A stretch of 26,404 nucleotides of DNA from DYCT01 sp051875715 (GTDB lineage: Bacteria; Bacteroidota; Bacteroidia; Bacteroidales; Bacteroidaceae): positions 1 through 26,404 of the forward strand of contig JBJEHD010000005.1 in NCBI GenBank assembly GCA_051875715.1, read 5' to 3'. The notes under the pieces were generated by a model. The model was not told where the DNA came from, ran no database searches, and saw only the letters and a list, made by a program, of their open reading frames with translations. Positions 6,799-13,121 of the stretch are shown one piece after another; positions within the stretch are counted from its first letter, which is position 1; each line of letters begins with the position of its first letter. The position numbers and the translations under genes are program-made.

Positions 6799-8163
6799 AT
6801 GAGCAAAACAGAAAGAGCGAACTTCGGAAGCCGGTTGGGCGTGATTTTGGCTTCGGCCGGTTCGGCCGTGGGACTGGGCAATGTGTGGCGTTTCCCTTAT
6901 GAGACAGGAAACCATGGTGGGGCGGCGTTTATTGTTTTATACCTGATATGTGTGATGATTTTGGGGATGCCAATCATGGTGTCGGAGTTCCTGATTGGCC
7001 GTCGTTCGCGTGCTAACACGGCACGGGCGTATCAGACCTTGGCCCCTGGTACACCGTGGCGCTGGGTAGGCTTCATGGGGGTGCTGACGGGCTTCCTTAT
7101 ATTAGGCTATTATTCTGTCGTGGCCGGTTGGACGTTGGAGTATGTGCTCGAGGCCGGTTTGAACGGGTTTGCTGATAAGACCCCTGACGAGTTCATCCGG
7201 TCGTTCCAGGAATTCTCCCAGTCGCCTTCCCGTCCGTTGGTATGGATGCTTGTATTTTTGCTGCTGACCCACCTTGTCATCGTGCGTGGTGTGAAAGAAG
7301 GCATTGAGAAATCGGCCAAGGTGATGATGCCTCTGTTGCTTGTGCTGATAGTTGTGTTGGTCTGCTGCTCGCTTTCGCTTCCGGGCGCGAGAGCGGGAGT
7401 TGAATTCCTTTTGAAACCGGATTTCAGTCGGGTAAACTCGAAGGTGTTGCTGGGGGCGTTGGGGCAGGCGTTCTTCTCATTGAGTTTGGGCATGGGATGC
7501 TTGTGCACGTATGCTTCTTATTTCAGCCGGGAGACGAACCTGGGCAAGACGGCTGTCAGCGTAGGTGTGTTGGATACGGTAATCTCGGTGATGGCTGGTT
7601 TGATTATCTTTCCGGCGGCTTTCTCTGTGGGAATCCGTCCGGACGCGGGGCCAAGTCTGATATTCATCACGTTGCCCAATGTTTTTCAGCAAGCATTTGC
7701 CGGAGCACCGGTGATGGCCTATGCTTTCTCTTTGACGTTTTATGTGTTGCTGGCTTTGGCGGCTCTGACTTCGACCATCTCGTTGCACGAGGTGGCTACG
7801 GCTTATATGCATGAAGAGTGGAACATCTCGCGGAAGAAGGCAGCCGTTTATGTCACATCGGGTTGCGCCTTGGTGGGGGTGGTTTCGTCGCTTTCGTCGG
7901 GCGTGTGGCAACATTACACCCTTGCCGGCATGGGTTTCTTCGATTGCATCGATTTCTTGACGGCTAAAATCATGTTGCCGTTTGGTGGTATGATGATTGC
8001 TCTTTTCACGGGATGGTATCTGGACCGTCGTATTGTGTGGGAAGAGGTGAGCAACGGCGGCCGGCTGAAGGTGGCCTATTTCAAGGCGTACCTTTTCATC
8101 TTGAAATACGTTGCACCTGTGGCCATCGCCTTTATCTTTGTCAATGAGTTGAGAGGCGTTTAG
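6799..8163 (+). CDS. Sodium-dependent transporter, neurotransmitter:sodium symporter (NSS/SNF) family
   Basis: 454 residues from the ATG at 6799 (MSKTERANFGSRLG), the typical N-terminus for bacterial NSS proteins. Membrane segment 1 carries the unwound-helix sodium and substrate motif GSAVGLGNVWRFPY, followed by NHGGAAFIVLYL, as in LeuT and its relatives. About eleven to twelve hydrophobic segments follow, as in the family. These inner-membrane carriers import amino acids or related solutes with Na+. The substrate cannot be told from the sequence. The HhH-protein gene starts 11 bases after the stop and is probably co-transcribed. An upstream in-frame ATG at 6709 would add 30 residues of no family value. 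Confidence 0.93.
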   Translation: MSKTERANFGSRLGVILASAGSAVGLGNVWRFPYETGNHGGAAFIVLYLICVMILGMPIMVSEFLIGRRSRANTARAYQTLAPGTPWRWVGFMGVLTGFLILGYYSVVAGWTLEYVLEAGLNGFADKTPDEFIRSFQEFSQSPSRPLVWMLVFLLLTHLVIVRGVKEGIEKSAKVMMPLLLVLIVVLVCCSLSLPGARAGVEFLLKPDFSRVNSKVLLGALGQAFFSLSLGMGCLCTYASYFSRETNLGKTAVSVGVLDTVISVMAGLIIFPAAFSVGIRPDAGPSLIFITLPNVFQQAFAGAPVMAYAFSLTFYVLLALAALTSTISLHEVATAYMHEEWNISRKKAAVYVTSGCALVGVVSSLSSGVWQHYTLAGMGFFDCIDFLTAKIMLPFGGMMIALFTGWYLDRRIVWEEVSNGGRLKVAYFKAYLFILKYVAPVAIAFIFVNELRGV

Positions 8164-8174
8164 CACGACGAAGC

Positions 8175-9095
8175 ATGAAAAAGGTCTCGTGGAAGGATTT
8201 CTTTTATTGGCCTAAACAAGCCAGGCGAGGAATGGCTCTGCTGGCTTTCGTGGTTTGGGTGGTGTTGATGCGCTGGCATTTCCACTCGGGCCAGATTCCT
8301 GTATGGGAGGACACACAAGATTCTGCCGTATGGGCTGAATACCAGGCTTTCGAGGCATCGCTTCGCAGAATAGATAGTGTGCGCACTTGTTCGTTCTCCA
8401 AAAGAAAAGCGTTGCCCGAGCCTCAGTTGGCGCTTTTCGATCCGAACGTGGTTGACTCGGCCGATTTTGTACGCATGGGTGTGAAACCTTATGTGGCGCA
8501 TAACTTGCTGCGTTATCGGGCCAAAGGCGGCGTGCTGCGTACAGCCGATGCTTTGGCCCGGATTTACGGGATGGATGCGGAGACTTATCAGCGTTTGCTC
8601 CCTTACATAAGAATAGCAGAGGAATATCAACGCCCACCGAGGGAGGCGACCATACAATTGAAGGAGATGGTGCAGAAGCCACGCAGACCGGATAAGTTTG
8701 TGCGCGATACGGTGCTTGATTTGAACCGGGTGGATACGGCTGTGCTGCAAAAGATACCTGGCATCGGGTCAGGGATAGCACGGATGATTGTAGGATACAG
8801 GGGACGTTTGGGTGGATATTGCCGTGTGGAACAACTGAACGACATTTTGCAGGCGAATGATTCTTTGTTGAGATGGTTTTGCGTGGAGAGTCCGGAACTG
8901 CGTTGCCTGAACCTGAACAGGGCGAGCGTGGAGCGGTTGGAGGCGCATCCATACGTGAACTTTTATCAAGCCAAAGTCATCGTAGAGCATCGGCGGCGAA
9001 AAGGAAATCTTCGCAGCCTGGAGCAGTTGTCGCTGTACGAGGAGTTTACGGAGGCCGATTTAGAGCGAATCAATCCGTATGTGTGCTTTGATTGA
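8175..9095 (+). CDS. Membrane-anchored helix-hairpin-helix protein (ComEA-like)
   Basis: 306 residues. A single hydrophobic segment near the N-terminus (about 17-33, GMALLAFVVWVVLM) after a basic start would anchor the protein in the inner membrane with the rest outside the cytoplasm. Three helix-hairpin-helix units follow: about 86-150 (FDPNVVDSADFVRMGV...), about 182-230 (LDLNRVDTAVLQKIPGIGSGIA, the best conserved) and about 250-300 (LNLNRASVERLEAHPYV). Each begins with the [FL]-x-x-N-x-[VA] pattern of ComEA-type HhH_3 domains, which bind DNA without sequence specificity. ComEA takes up DNA during transformation, but many Bacteroidota encode this three-unit form and its role is unproven. 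It overlaps the end of the convergent ABC ATPase gene by 26 bases. Confidence 0.82.
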   Translation: MKKVSWKDFFYWPKQARRGMALLAFVVWVVLMRWHFHSGQIPVWEDTQDSAVWAEYQAFEASLRRIDSVRTCSFSKRKALPEPQLALFDPNVVDSADFVRMGVKPYVAHNLLRYRAKGGVLRTADALARIYGMDAETYQRLLPYIRIAEEYQRPPREATIQLKEMVQKPRRPDKFVRDTVLDLNRVDTAVLQKIPGIGSGIARMIVGYRGRLGGYCRVEQLNDILQANDSLLRWFCVESPELRCLNLNRASVERLEAHPYVNFYQAKVIVEHRRRKGNLRSLEQLSLYEEFTEADLERINPYVCFD

Positions 9096-9738
9096 TTCGT
9101 CCGTCGGTCATGTGTATGGTCCGGTCTGTTAGCGACGCCAGGCCTTCGTCGTGCGTGACAATGACGAAAGTCTGACCCAGTTGATCGCGTAGATCAAAGA
9201 AAAGTCGGTGCAGTTCCTCTTTGTTTTGGCTGTCGAGGCTGCCCGAGGGTTCGTCGGCTAAAATCACTTTGGGTTGGTTGATGAGTGCGCGTGCCACGGC
9301 GATGCGTTGTTTTTCTCCACCCGAGAGTTCGCTGGGTTTGTGTGAGGCCCTGTCGGACAAGCCCATGATGCGGAGCAGTTCGTTGGCTCTTTGTTCGGCT
9401 TGTGAGGCAGGAGTGGAAGCAATGTAGGCCGGGATGAGGATGTTTTCTAAAGCGGTGAATTCGGGAAGCAGTTGGTGAAACTGAAAGACGAATCCAATGT
9501 GCCGGCCTCGGAACGCGGCCAGTTCTTTCTCTTTCAGCAAGCTCAGATCGGTGTTGTCATAGCATACGCGTCCGCTGTCTGGCTTGTCGAGGGTTCCCAT
9601 AATTTGCAGGAGCGTGGTTTTCCCGGCTCCGCTTGGCCCGACGATGCTGACGACTTCTCCATCGTTGATTTCCAAATTGATTCCTTTAAGCACCTGCAGG
9701 GTGCCAAAACTTTTGGTGATTCCTTCCAGTCTGATCAT
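9070..9738 (-). CDS. lolD: ABC transporter ATP-binding protein, LolD-like
   Basis: 222 residues from the ATG at 9738 (MIRLEGITKSFG), the usual LolD/MacB-type ATPase length; a start at 9780 would run into the preceding gene. Complete nucleotide-binding domain: Walker A GPSGAGKTT (34-42), Q-loop Q86, ABC signature LSGGEKQR (138-145), Walker B VILADEP (158-164) and H-loop H196. The family powers LolCE, which releases outer-membrane-bound lipoproteins from the inner membrane, or related MacB-type export. No permease gene is adjacent, so the partner must be encoded elsewhere; this is common in Bacteroidota, but it makes the LolD name an inference. It starts 5 bases after tcdA and converges on the HhH gene. 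Confidence 0.85.
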   Translation of the reverse strand: MIRLEGITKSFGTLQVLKGINLEINDGEVVSIVGPSGAGKTTLLQIMGTLDKPDSGRVCYDNTDLSLLKEKELAAFRGRHIGFVFQFHQLLPEFTALENILIPAYIASTPASQAEQRANELLRIMGLSDRASHKPSELSGGEKQRIAVARALINQPKVILADEPSGSLDSQNKEELHRLFFDLRDQLGQTFVIVTHDEGLASLTDRTIHMTDGRINQSTHTD

Positions 9739-9743
9739 GGTGG

Positions 9744-10454
9744 TTAAAGTTTTCGGATGACATAGGCGGCCAGGTAGCAACCAAATACTGTGGGCATGTA
9801 GCTGACGGTTCCTGCCGTTGATTTTTTGTTTGGTTCGTTGTCAATGGTCTTGACGGCCTCGCCCTGTGCTTGTTCGGTGGAGAACACCACTGGGAGTTTG
9901 TGTTTTAGCCCCATCTTCTGTAAACGCTTTCGTACCGCTTTGCTTAGTCCGCAATGATAGGTCTCCCAAAGGTCAGCATACCGTATCTGGGTGATGTCTG
10001 TTTTGGCTCCAGCACCCATGCTGGACACGATTTTCATTCGCCTCTGCCATGCGTTGGCGATGAGGAAGCATTTGGGGCTGATGGTGTCGATGGCATCGAC
10101 GATGAAGTCGAATGGTTGTGAGTCGAGCAGTGCCGGAATGTTTTCGTCCTTAAGGTAGGTGGGCATCACGTGCAATTCGACTTTTGGGTTGATGTCTTGA
10201 AACCGTGCGGCCAGCACTTCGGCCTTTGGCTTCCCGATGGTCGAATGCAGGGCTGGCAGTTGGCGGTTGATGTTGGAGGGTTGCACGGTGTCGGCATCCA
10301 CCAAAGTCAGTTTGCCAATGCCTGCGCGGCAGAGCATCTCGGCGGCATATGCTCCCACGCCTCCGAGCCCTACGACCAATACGTGGGCTTGTTGCAAGCG
10401 TGCGACCTTTTCCGGGCCTAAGAGCAGTTCGGTGCGTTGTTGCCAGTTGTCCAT
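9744..10454 (-). CDS. tcdA: tRNA threonylcarbamoyladenosine dehydratase (TcdA/CsdL)
   Basis: 236 residues. An E1-like, ThiF/MoeB-fold enzyme that uses ATP to cyclise N6-threonylcarbamoyladenosine at tRNA position 37. Visible motifs are the nucleotide-binding loop GLGGVG (29-34), the acidic pair in LVDADTV (51-57), NINRQ (61-65), which contacts ATP in E1 enzymes, and DAIDTISPK (about 121-129). The distal part (SSMGAGAKTDITQIRYADLWET and KKSTAGTVSYMPTVFGCYLAAYVI) matches TcdA rather than MoeB or ThiF, and the zinc-binding cysteine pairs of those relatives are not seen. It is about 30 residues shorter than the E. coli protein at the C-terminus. It lies between the antiporter and lolD with 5-base gaps on each side. 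Confidence 0.92.
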   Translation of the reverse strand: MDNWQQRTELLLGPEKVARLQQAHVLVVGLGGVGAYAAEMLCRAGIGKLTLVDADTVQPSNINRQLPALHSTIGKPKAEVLAARFQDINPKVELHVMPTYLKDENIPALLDSQPFDFIVDAIDTISPKCFLIANAWQRRMKIVSSMGAGAKTDITQIRYADLWETYHCGLSKAVRKRLQKMGLKHKLPVVFSTEQAQGEAVKTIDNEPNKKSTAGTVSYMPTVFGCYLAAYVIRKL

Positions 10455-10459
10455 AGGAA

Positions 10460-12601
10460 TCAGTTCTTTTTAAACCATTTATAGATGCGCTTGCCGATGG
10501 CCTCGTAGTTGATGGCTTCGCCTCTTGGCCGTGGTTCGCTGAAAGAAACGATGTCTTCGGGGTTGCCATGCTGGTCGGGATAGAGGATAAGCAGGCTGTT
10601 GTTCAGGAAATATTTGCTGATGAGCGAGGGCAGTTTGTCGAGCGAGGCCGTGTAGGAGATGCCGCCTACGCGTGCGCTGACGATTGCCAAAAGGTGGTCG
10701 AAACTCACTTGCCCGGTTAGCAGAAGTAGATCGTCCCAGTCATCGAGCAACGTGAATTCGGTGGGCGTTCCTTCGTGTCTCTTCCGTACCAACCGCTCTA
10801 TCTGCTGCAGGGTGGCGGCTTCGGCAAAGAAGTGGACGCGGCATCCCAGTTGGCTTCCCATCCGGCAGAAGTGTTCGACCCAGCGACGGAAGCCCGGCTC
10901 GTATTCGGCTTTGGGGGGCGCAGCCACGATGATGCGGCGAAGAGTATTGACGGGCATGAGGAACTTGGCAATCATGATTTGACGGTGCGTCCCTTTCAAC
11001 AGGTTCTCGGTCAGCGTACCGAAGAAGGAATCGACGATGTTGGCCTTCCGGTGCAGTCCGATGATGACGTTTGTGGCACCATATTCTTTCATAGTGTGGA
11101 CGATGCCCGAAGCAATGTTCAGGTCGTATCGGCTCACGGTGCGGATGGGTACGTCGGCCGAGGCAGCTACCATGGCTGTCCGTTCCAGGTTTCTTTTCCC
11201 CTGTAGGGCCTTGGCCTCGGACTGGTTGTTGTCGTTGATGACGTTGAGAGCGATAAGTCCTCCTTTTTGGCGAGGATTTTTGACGACCAGTGCCAAGTTG
11301 ACCAGTTCGTCTATTGTGTCCGGATTCGATACTGGGATGAGCACCTGTTCCTCTTCCTGCCGCTCGTCTGCTTCGGGTGCGTTTTCTTCTTGAAGGGCGA
11401 TGCGCCTTGCCGCCCTTTCCGTAGCCAGCGAACTGATGATGCACGTGAACAGAATCATGACCACTGTGCCGTTCAGCACATTGTCGTTCAGCAAGCGTTC
11501 TCCGTTCTCCATCACGATGCCGTGTCCAATCAGAACGGCGGCCAGTGTTGCGGCTGCTTGTGCGTTGCTGAGGCCGAACATCATGCCGCGTTCTTCGGGA
11601 CGCATCCGATAGATTTTTTGCGTAATCCAGGCTGCTATCCATTTGCTGAGCGTAGCGACTGCCGTCATGGCTATGGCAACCTTGAGAGCCTCGCCTCCAG
11701 CGAAGAGACTGCGTATGTCGATAATCATGCCCACGCCGATAAGAAAGTATGGGATGAACAATGCGTTGCCTACGAACTCCAGACGGTTCATCAAGGGGGA
11801 TACGTGGGGAATGAGCCGATTGAGTACCAATCCGGCCAGGAAAGCACCCAGGATGCCCTCCATACCAGCAAAAGCCATCAGTCCGCTGCCGAGGAAGACC
11901 ATGGCCAGCACGAAGACGAACTGCATCACGTTGTCATCGTATTTCCTGAAGAACCAGCGGCCAATGCGTGGGAAGGTGAAAATGATAAGAAAGCCAATGA
12001 ACAACACCATGACCAGTTGTCGAATCCAATAAATCCCATCGACACCTCCTTTGTACATGCCGCTGATGACGGCCAGAATCAGCAAGGCCAGAGCCACCGT
12101 GATGGCGGTGCCTCCGATGGTGATGCTTACGCTGCGTAGCCTGGTCAGGCCGTAACGGCTGACAATAGGGTAGGCTATCAAAGTGTGCGAGGCATACATG
12201 CTGGCCAACAGAACGGCTGTGGTGAATCCATAGTCGAGGAATACCATGCTACTCCACACTCCCAGTACCATGGGTACCAGGAAGGTGAATATGCCGAACA
12301 CCAAAGCTTTGATGCGGTTCTTTTTGAAGTCTTCCATGTCCATCTCCAGTCCGGCCAGAAACATGATGTAGTACAAGCCTACTTTGCCGAACAGTTCGAA
12401 ACTGCTGTCTCGTTCGAGGATGTTAAACCCGTATTGGCCTACGATGACACCGGCCAAAATCATGCCAATGATATGCGGGATATGGAGCCGGCCCAATATC
12501 ATCGGGGCAAACAAAATAATGATGAGCACGAGGAAGAATATCCACGTGGGATCGGTGATGGGCAGTTGCAGGCCGAATTCAAATGCTGACAGGATGCTCA
12601 T
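10460..12601 (-). CDS. Monovalent cation:proton antiporter (CPA2 type) with C-terminal USP-like domains
   Basis: 713 residues from the ATG at 12601 (MSILSAFEFGLQ); the open frame continues upstream to 12871 but that part is low-complexity sequence from the palindromic repeats. Residues from about 15 to 390 form a Na+/H+ exchanger domain with about twelve membrane helices, including LGRLHIPHIIGMILAGVIVG near the start, the KVGLYYIMFLAGLEMD stretch, and the FLGSGLMAFAGMEGILGAFLAGLVLNR segment typical of CPA2 carriers. An acidic linker (EENAPEADERQEEE) leads to about 280 cytoplasmic residues resembling two universal-stress-protein-like domains, presumably regulatory. It exchanges Na+ or K+ for H+; the ion is unknown. 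It is the first gene of a tight unit with tcdA and lolD. Confidence 0.9.
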   Translation of the reverse strand: MSILSAFEFGLQLPITDPTWIFFLVLIIILFAPMILGRLHIPHIIGMILAGVIVGQYGFNILERDSSFELFGKVGLYYIMFLAGLEMDMEDFKKNRIKALVFGIFTFLVPMVLGVWSSMVFLDYGFTTAVLLASMYASHTLIAYPIVSRYGLTRLRSVSITIGGTAITVALALLILAVISGMYKGGVDGIYWIRQLVMVLFIGFLIIFTFPRIGRWFFRKYDDNVMQFVFVLAMVFLGSGLMAFAGMEGILGAFLAGLVLNRLIPHVSPLMNRLEFVGNALFIPYFLIGVGMIIDIRSLFAGGEALKVAIAMTAVATLSKWIAAWITQKIYRMRPEERGMMFGLSNAQAAATLAAVLIGHGIVMENGERLLNDNVLNGTVVMILFTCIISSLATERAARRIALQEENAPEADERQEEEQVLIPVSNPDTIDELVNLALVVKNPRQKGGLIALNVINDNNQSEAKALQGKRNLERTAMVAASADVPIRTVSRYDLNIASGIVHTMKEYGATNVIIGLHRKANIVDSFFGTLTENLLKGTHRQIMIAKFLMPVNTLRRIIVAAPPKAEYEPGFRRWVEHFCRMGSQLGCRVHFFAEAATLQQIERLVRKRHEGTPTEFTLLDDWDDLLLLTGQVSFDHLLAIVSARVGGISYTASLDKLPSLISKYFLNNSLLILYPDQHGNPEDIVSFSEPRPRGEAINYEAIGKRIYKWFKKN

Positions 12602-12631
12602 GATTTTTACTCGTGTGGTGAACAGATGCTG

Positions 12632-12639
12632 CAAAATAA
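12632..12639 (-). promoter_or_regulatory. Weak -7 candidate for the antiporter unit
   Basis: On the minus strand TTATTTTG (complement of 12632-12639) differs from TAnnTTTG at one defined position. It lies 30 bases before the antiporter ATG, the same distance as the other -7 boxes in this window. I see no convincing -33 TTTG at the right spacing. Confidence 0.3.
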
Positions 12640-12725
12640 CAAAAAAGAAAGCAGAAAATGGCCCGGTGCCGCTCTCTTTTCGAAGCGGATGCGCAGAGGC
12701 GGCGATGGCCCGATACTCTCCGGAT

Positions 12726-12813
12726 GCCGTTTGAACGGTGTTGCAACGCTGTTGCAATGGTGTTGCAACGGGGTTGCAATGCTGTTTAAACGCTGTTTGA
12801 ACGCCGTTGACGC
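12726..12813. repeat. Eight 11-bp tandem units with 8-bp palindromic cores
   Basis: Units start at 12726, 12737, 12748, 12759, 12770, 12781, 12792 and 12803, each exactly 11 bases long with no slippage. Seven carry an eight-base core that is a perfect or near palindrome: GTTTGAAC, GTTGCAAC, GTTGCAAT, GTTGCAAC, GTTGCAAT, GTTTAAAC and GTTTGAAC. The eighth is degenerate. The three bases between cores are G-rich and variable. The period is close to one turn of B-DNA, so all cores face the same side. The function is not known to me. Confidence 0.9.
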
Positions 12814-12880
12814 TCTTGCACGGAAGCGCGTACGAAAGGGCGACCATGCGCACGCGCACTTGCAGGAGCATTGGCGTGAA

Positions 12881-12972
12881 ATCTATGTTTCAAAGTTTGA
12901 AACATACGTTCCAAAGTTTGAAACATACGTTTCACGATTTGAAACGTACATTTCAAAGTTTGAAATATAGAT
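12881..12972. repeat. Four 21-bp tandem palindromes forming a larger inverted repeat
   Basis: Units occupy 12887-12907, 12908-12928, 12929-12949 and 12950-12970, all exactly 21 bases. Unit 1 holds the perfect palindrome GTTTCAAAGTTTGAAAC (centre 12895) and unit 4 the core TTTCAAAGTTTGAAA (centre 12958); units 2 and 3 differ at a few positions. The block is bounded by ATCTAT (12881-12886) and its complement ATAGAT (12967-12972), so the whole 92 bases is also an imperfect inverted repeat centred between units 2 and 3 (12926/12927). The period is two helical turns. I recall similar sequences in intergenic regions of other Bacteroidales but know of no assigned function. Confidence 0.93.
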
Positions 12973-13016
12973 ATTCTGCGTAGGCGTGGGACTTTTTATC
13001 GGCTTTTGGTCGCCTT

Positions 13017-13052
13017 TTTGTCGGCCGGTTCGGAAGAAAAGTTGTTCCTTTG
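13017..13052 (+). promoter_or_regulatory. Weak promoter candidate for the outer-membrane gene
   Basis: TTCCTTTG at 13045-13052 matches TAnnTTTG except for one defined base and is preceded by TTTG at 13017-13020. The 24-base spacing is longer than the usual 19-21. It lies 45 bases after the 21-bp repeat array and about 70 bases before the ATG. Confidence 0.35.
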
Positions 13053-13121
13053 CATCTGGAATTAAACTTTCCCGAAAGGAAGAATGTCTAACCGAGGAAG
13101 CAATCAAAAAAAGAAGAAAGA

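Larger units (their letters stand above)
12602..13121. other. 520-base non-coding divergent region with two palindrome arrays
   Basis: This gap separates the minus-strand antiporter unit from the plus-strand outer-membrane gene. From left to right it holds an AT-rich stretch with a weak minus-strand -7 candidate (12632-12639); an imperfect GC-rich hairpin (12668-12676 with 12696-12703); the 11-bp palindromic repeat (12726-12813); a GC-rich spacer (12814-12880); the 21-bp palindromic repeat (12881-12972); and a region with a weak promoter for the plus-strand gene (13017-13052). Open frames crossing it on both strands come from the repeats, whose longer period is a multiple of three, and show no family similarity, so I do not call them as genes. 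Confidence 0.8.

Noticed and set aside
12602..12871. A 90-residue N-terminal extension of the cation antiporter
   Set aside because: It reads through the 11-bp repeats and gives low-complexity sequence. The ATG at 12601 gives a normal antiporter start immediately before the membrane domain.
12626..12970. Open frame on the + strand encoding a repeated KFETYVS-like heptad
   Set aside because: It is produced by the 21-bp palindrome array, whose period is seven codons. The opposite strand reads a similar heptad for the same reason, and there is no start context or family similarity.
12726..12972. CRISPR array
   Set aside because: The repeats are contiguous, 11 or 21 bases long, without unique spacers of 30 or more bases, and no cas genes are present.
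12883..13107. Open frame on the - strand ending in repeated heptads
   Set aside because: It is the mirror of the same palindromic repeat and lies across the promoter region of the outer-membrane gene.
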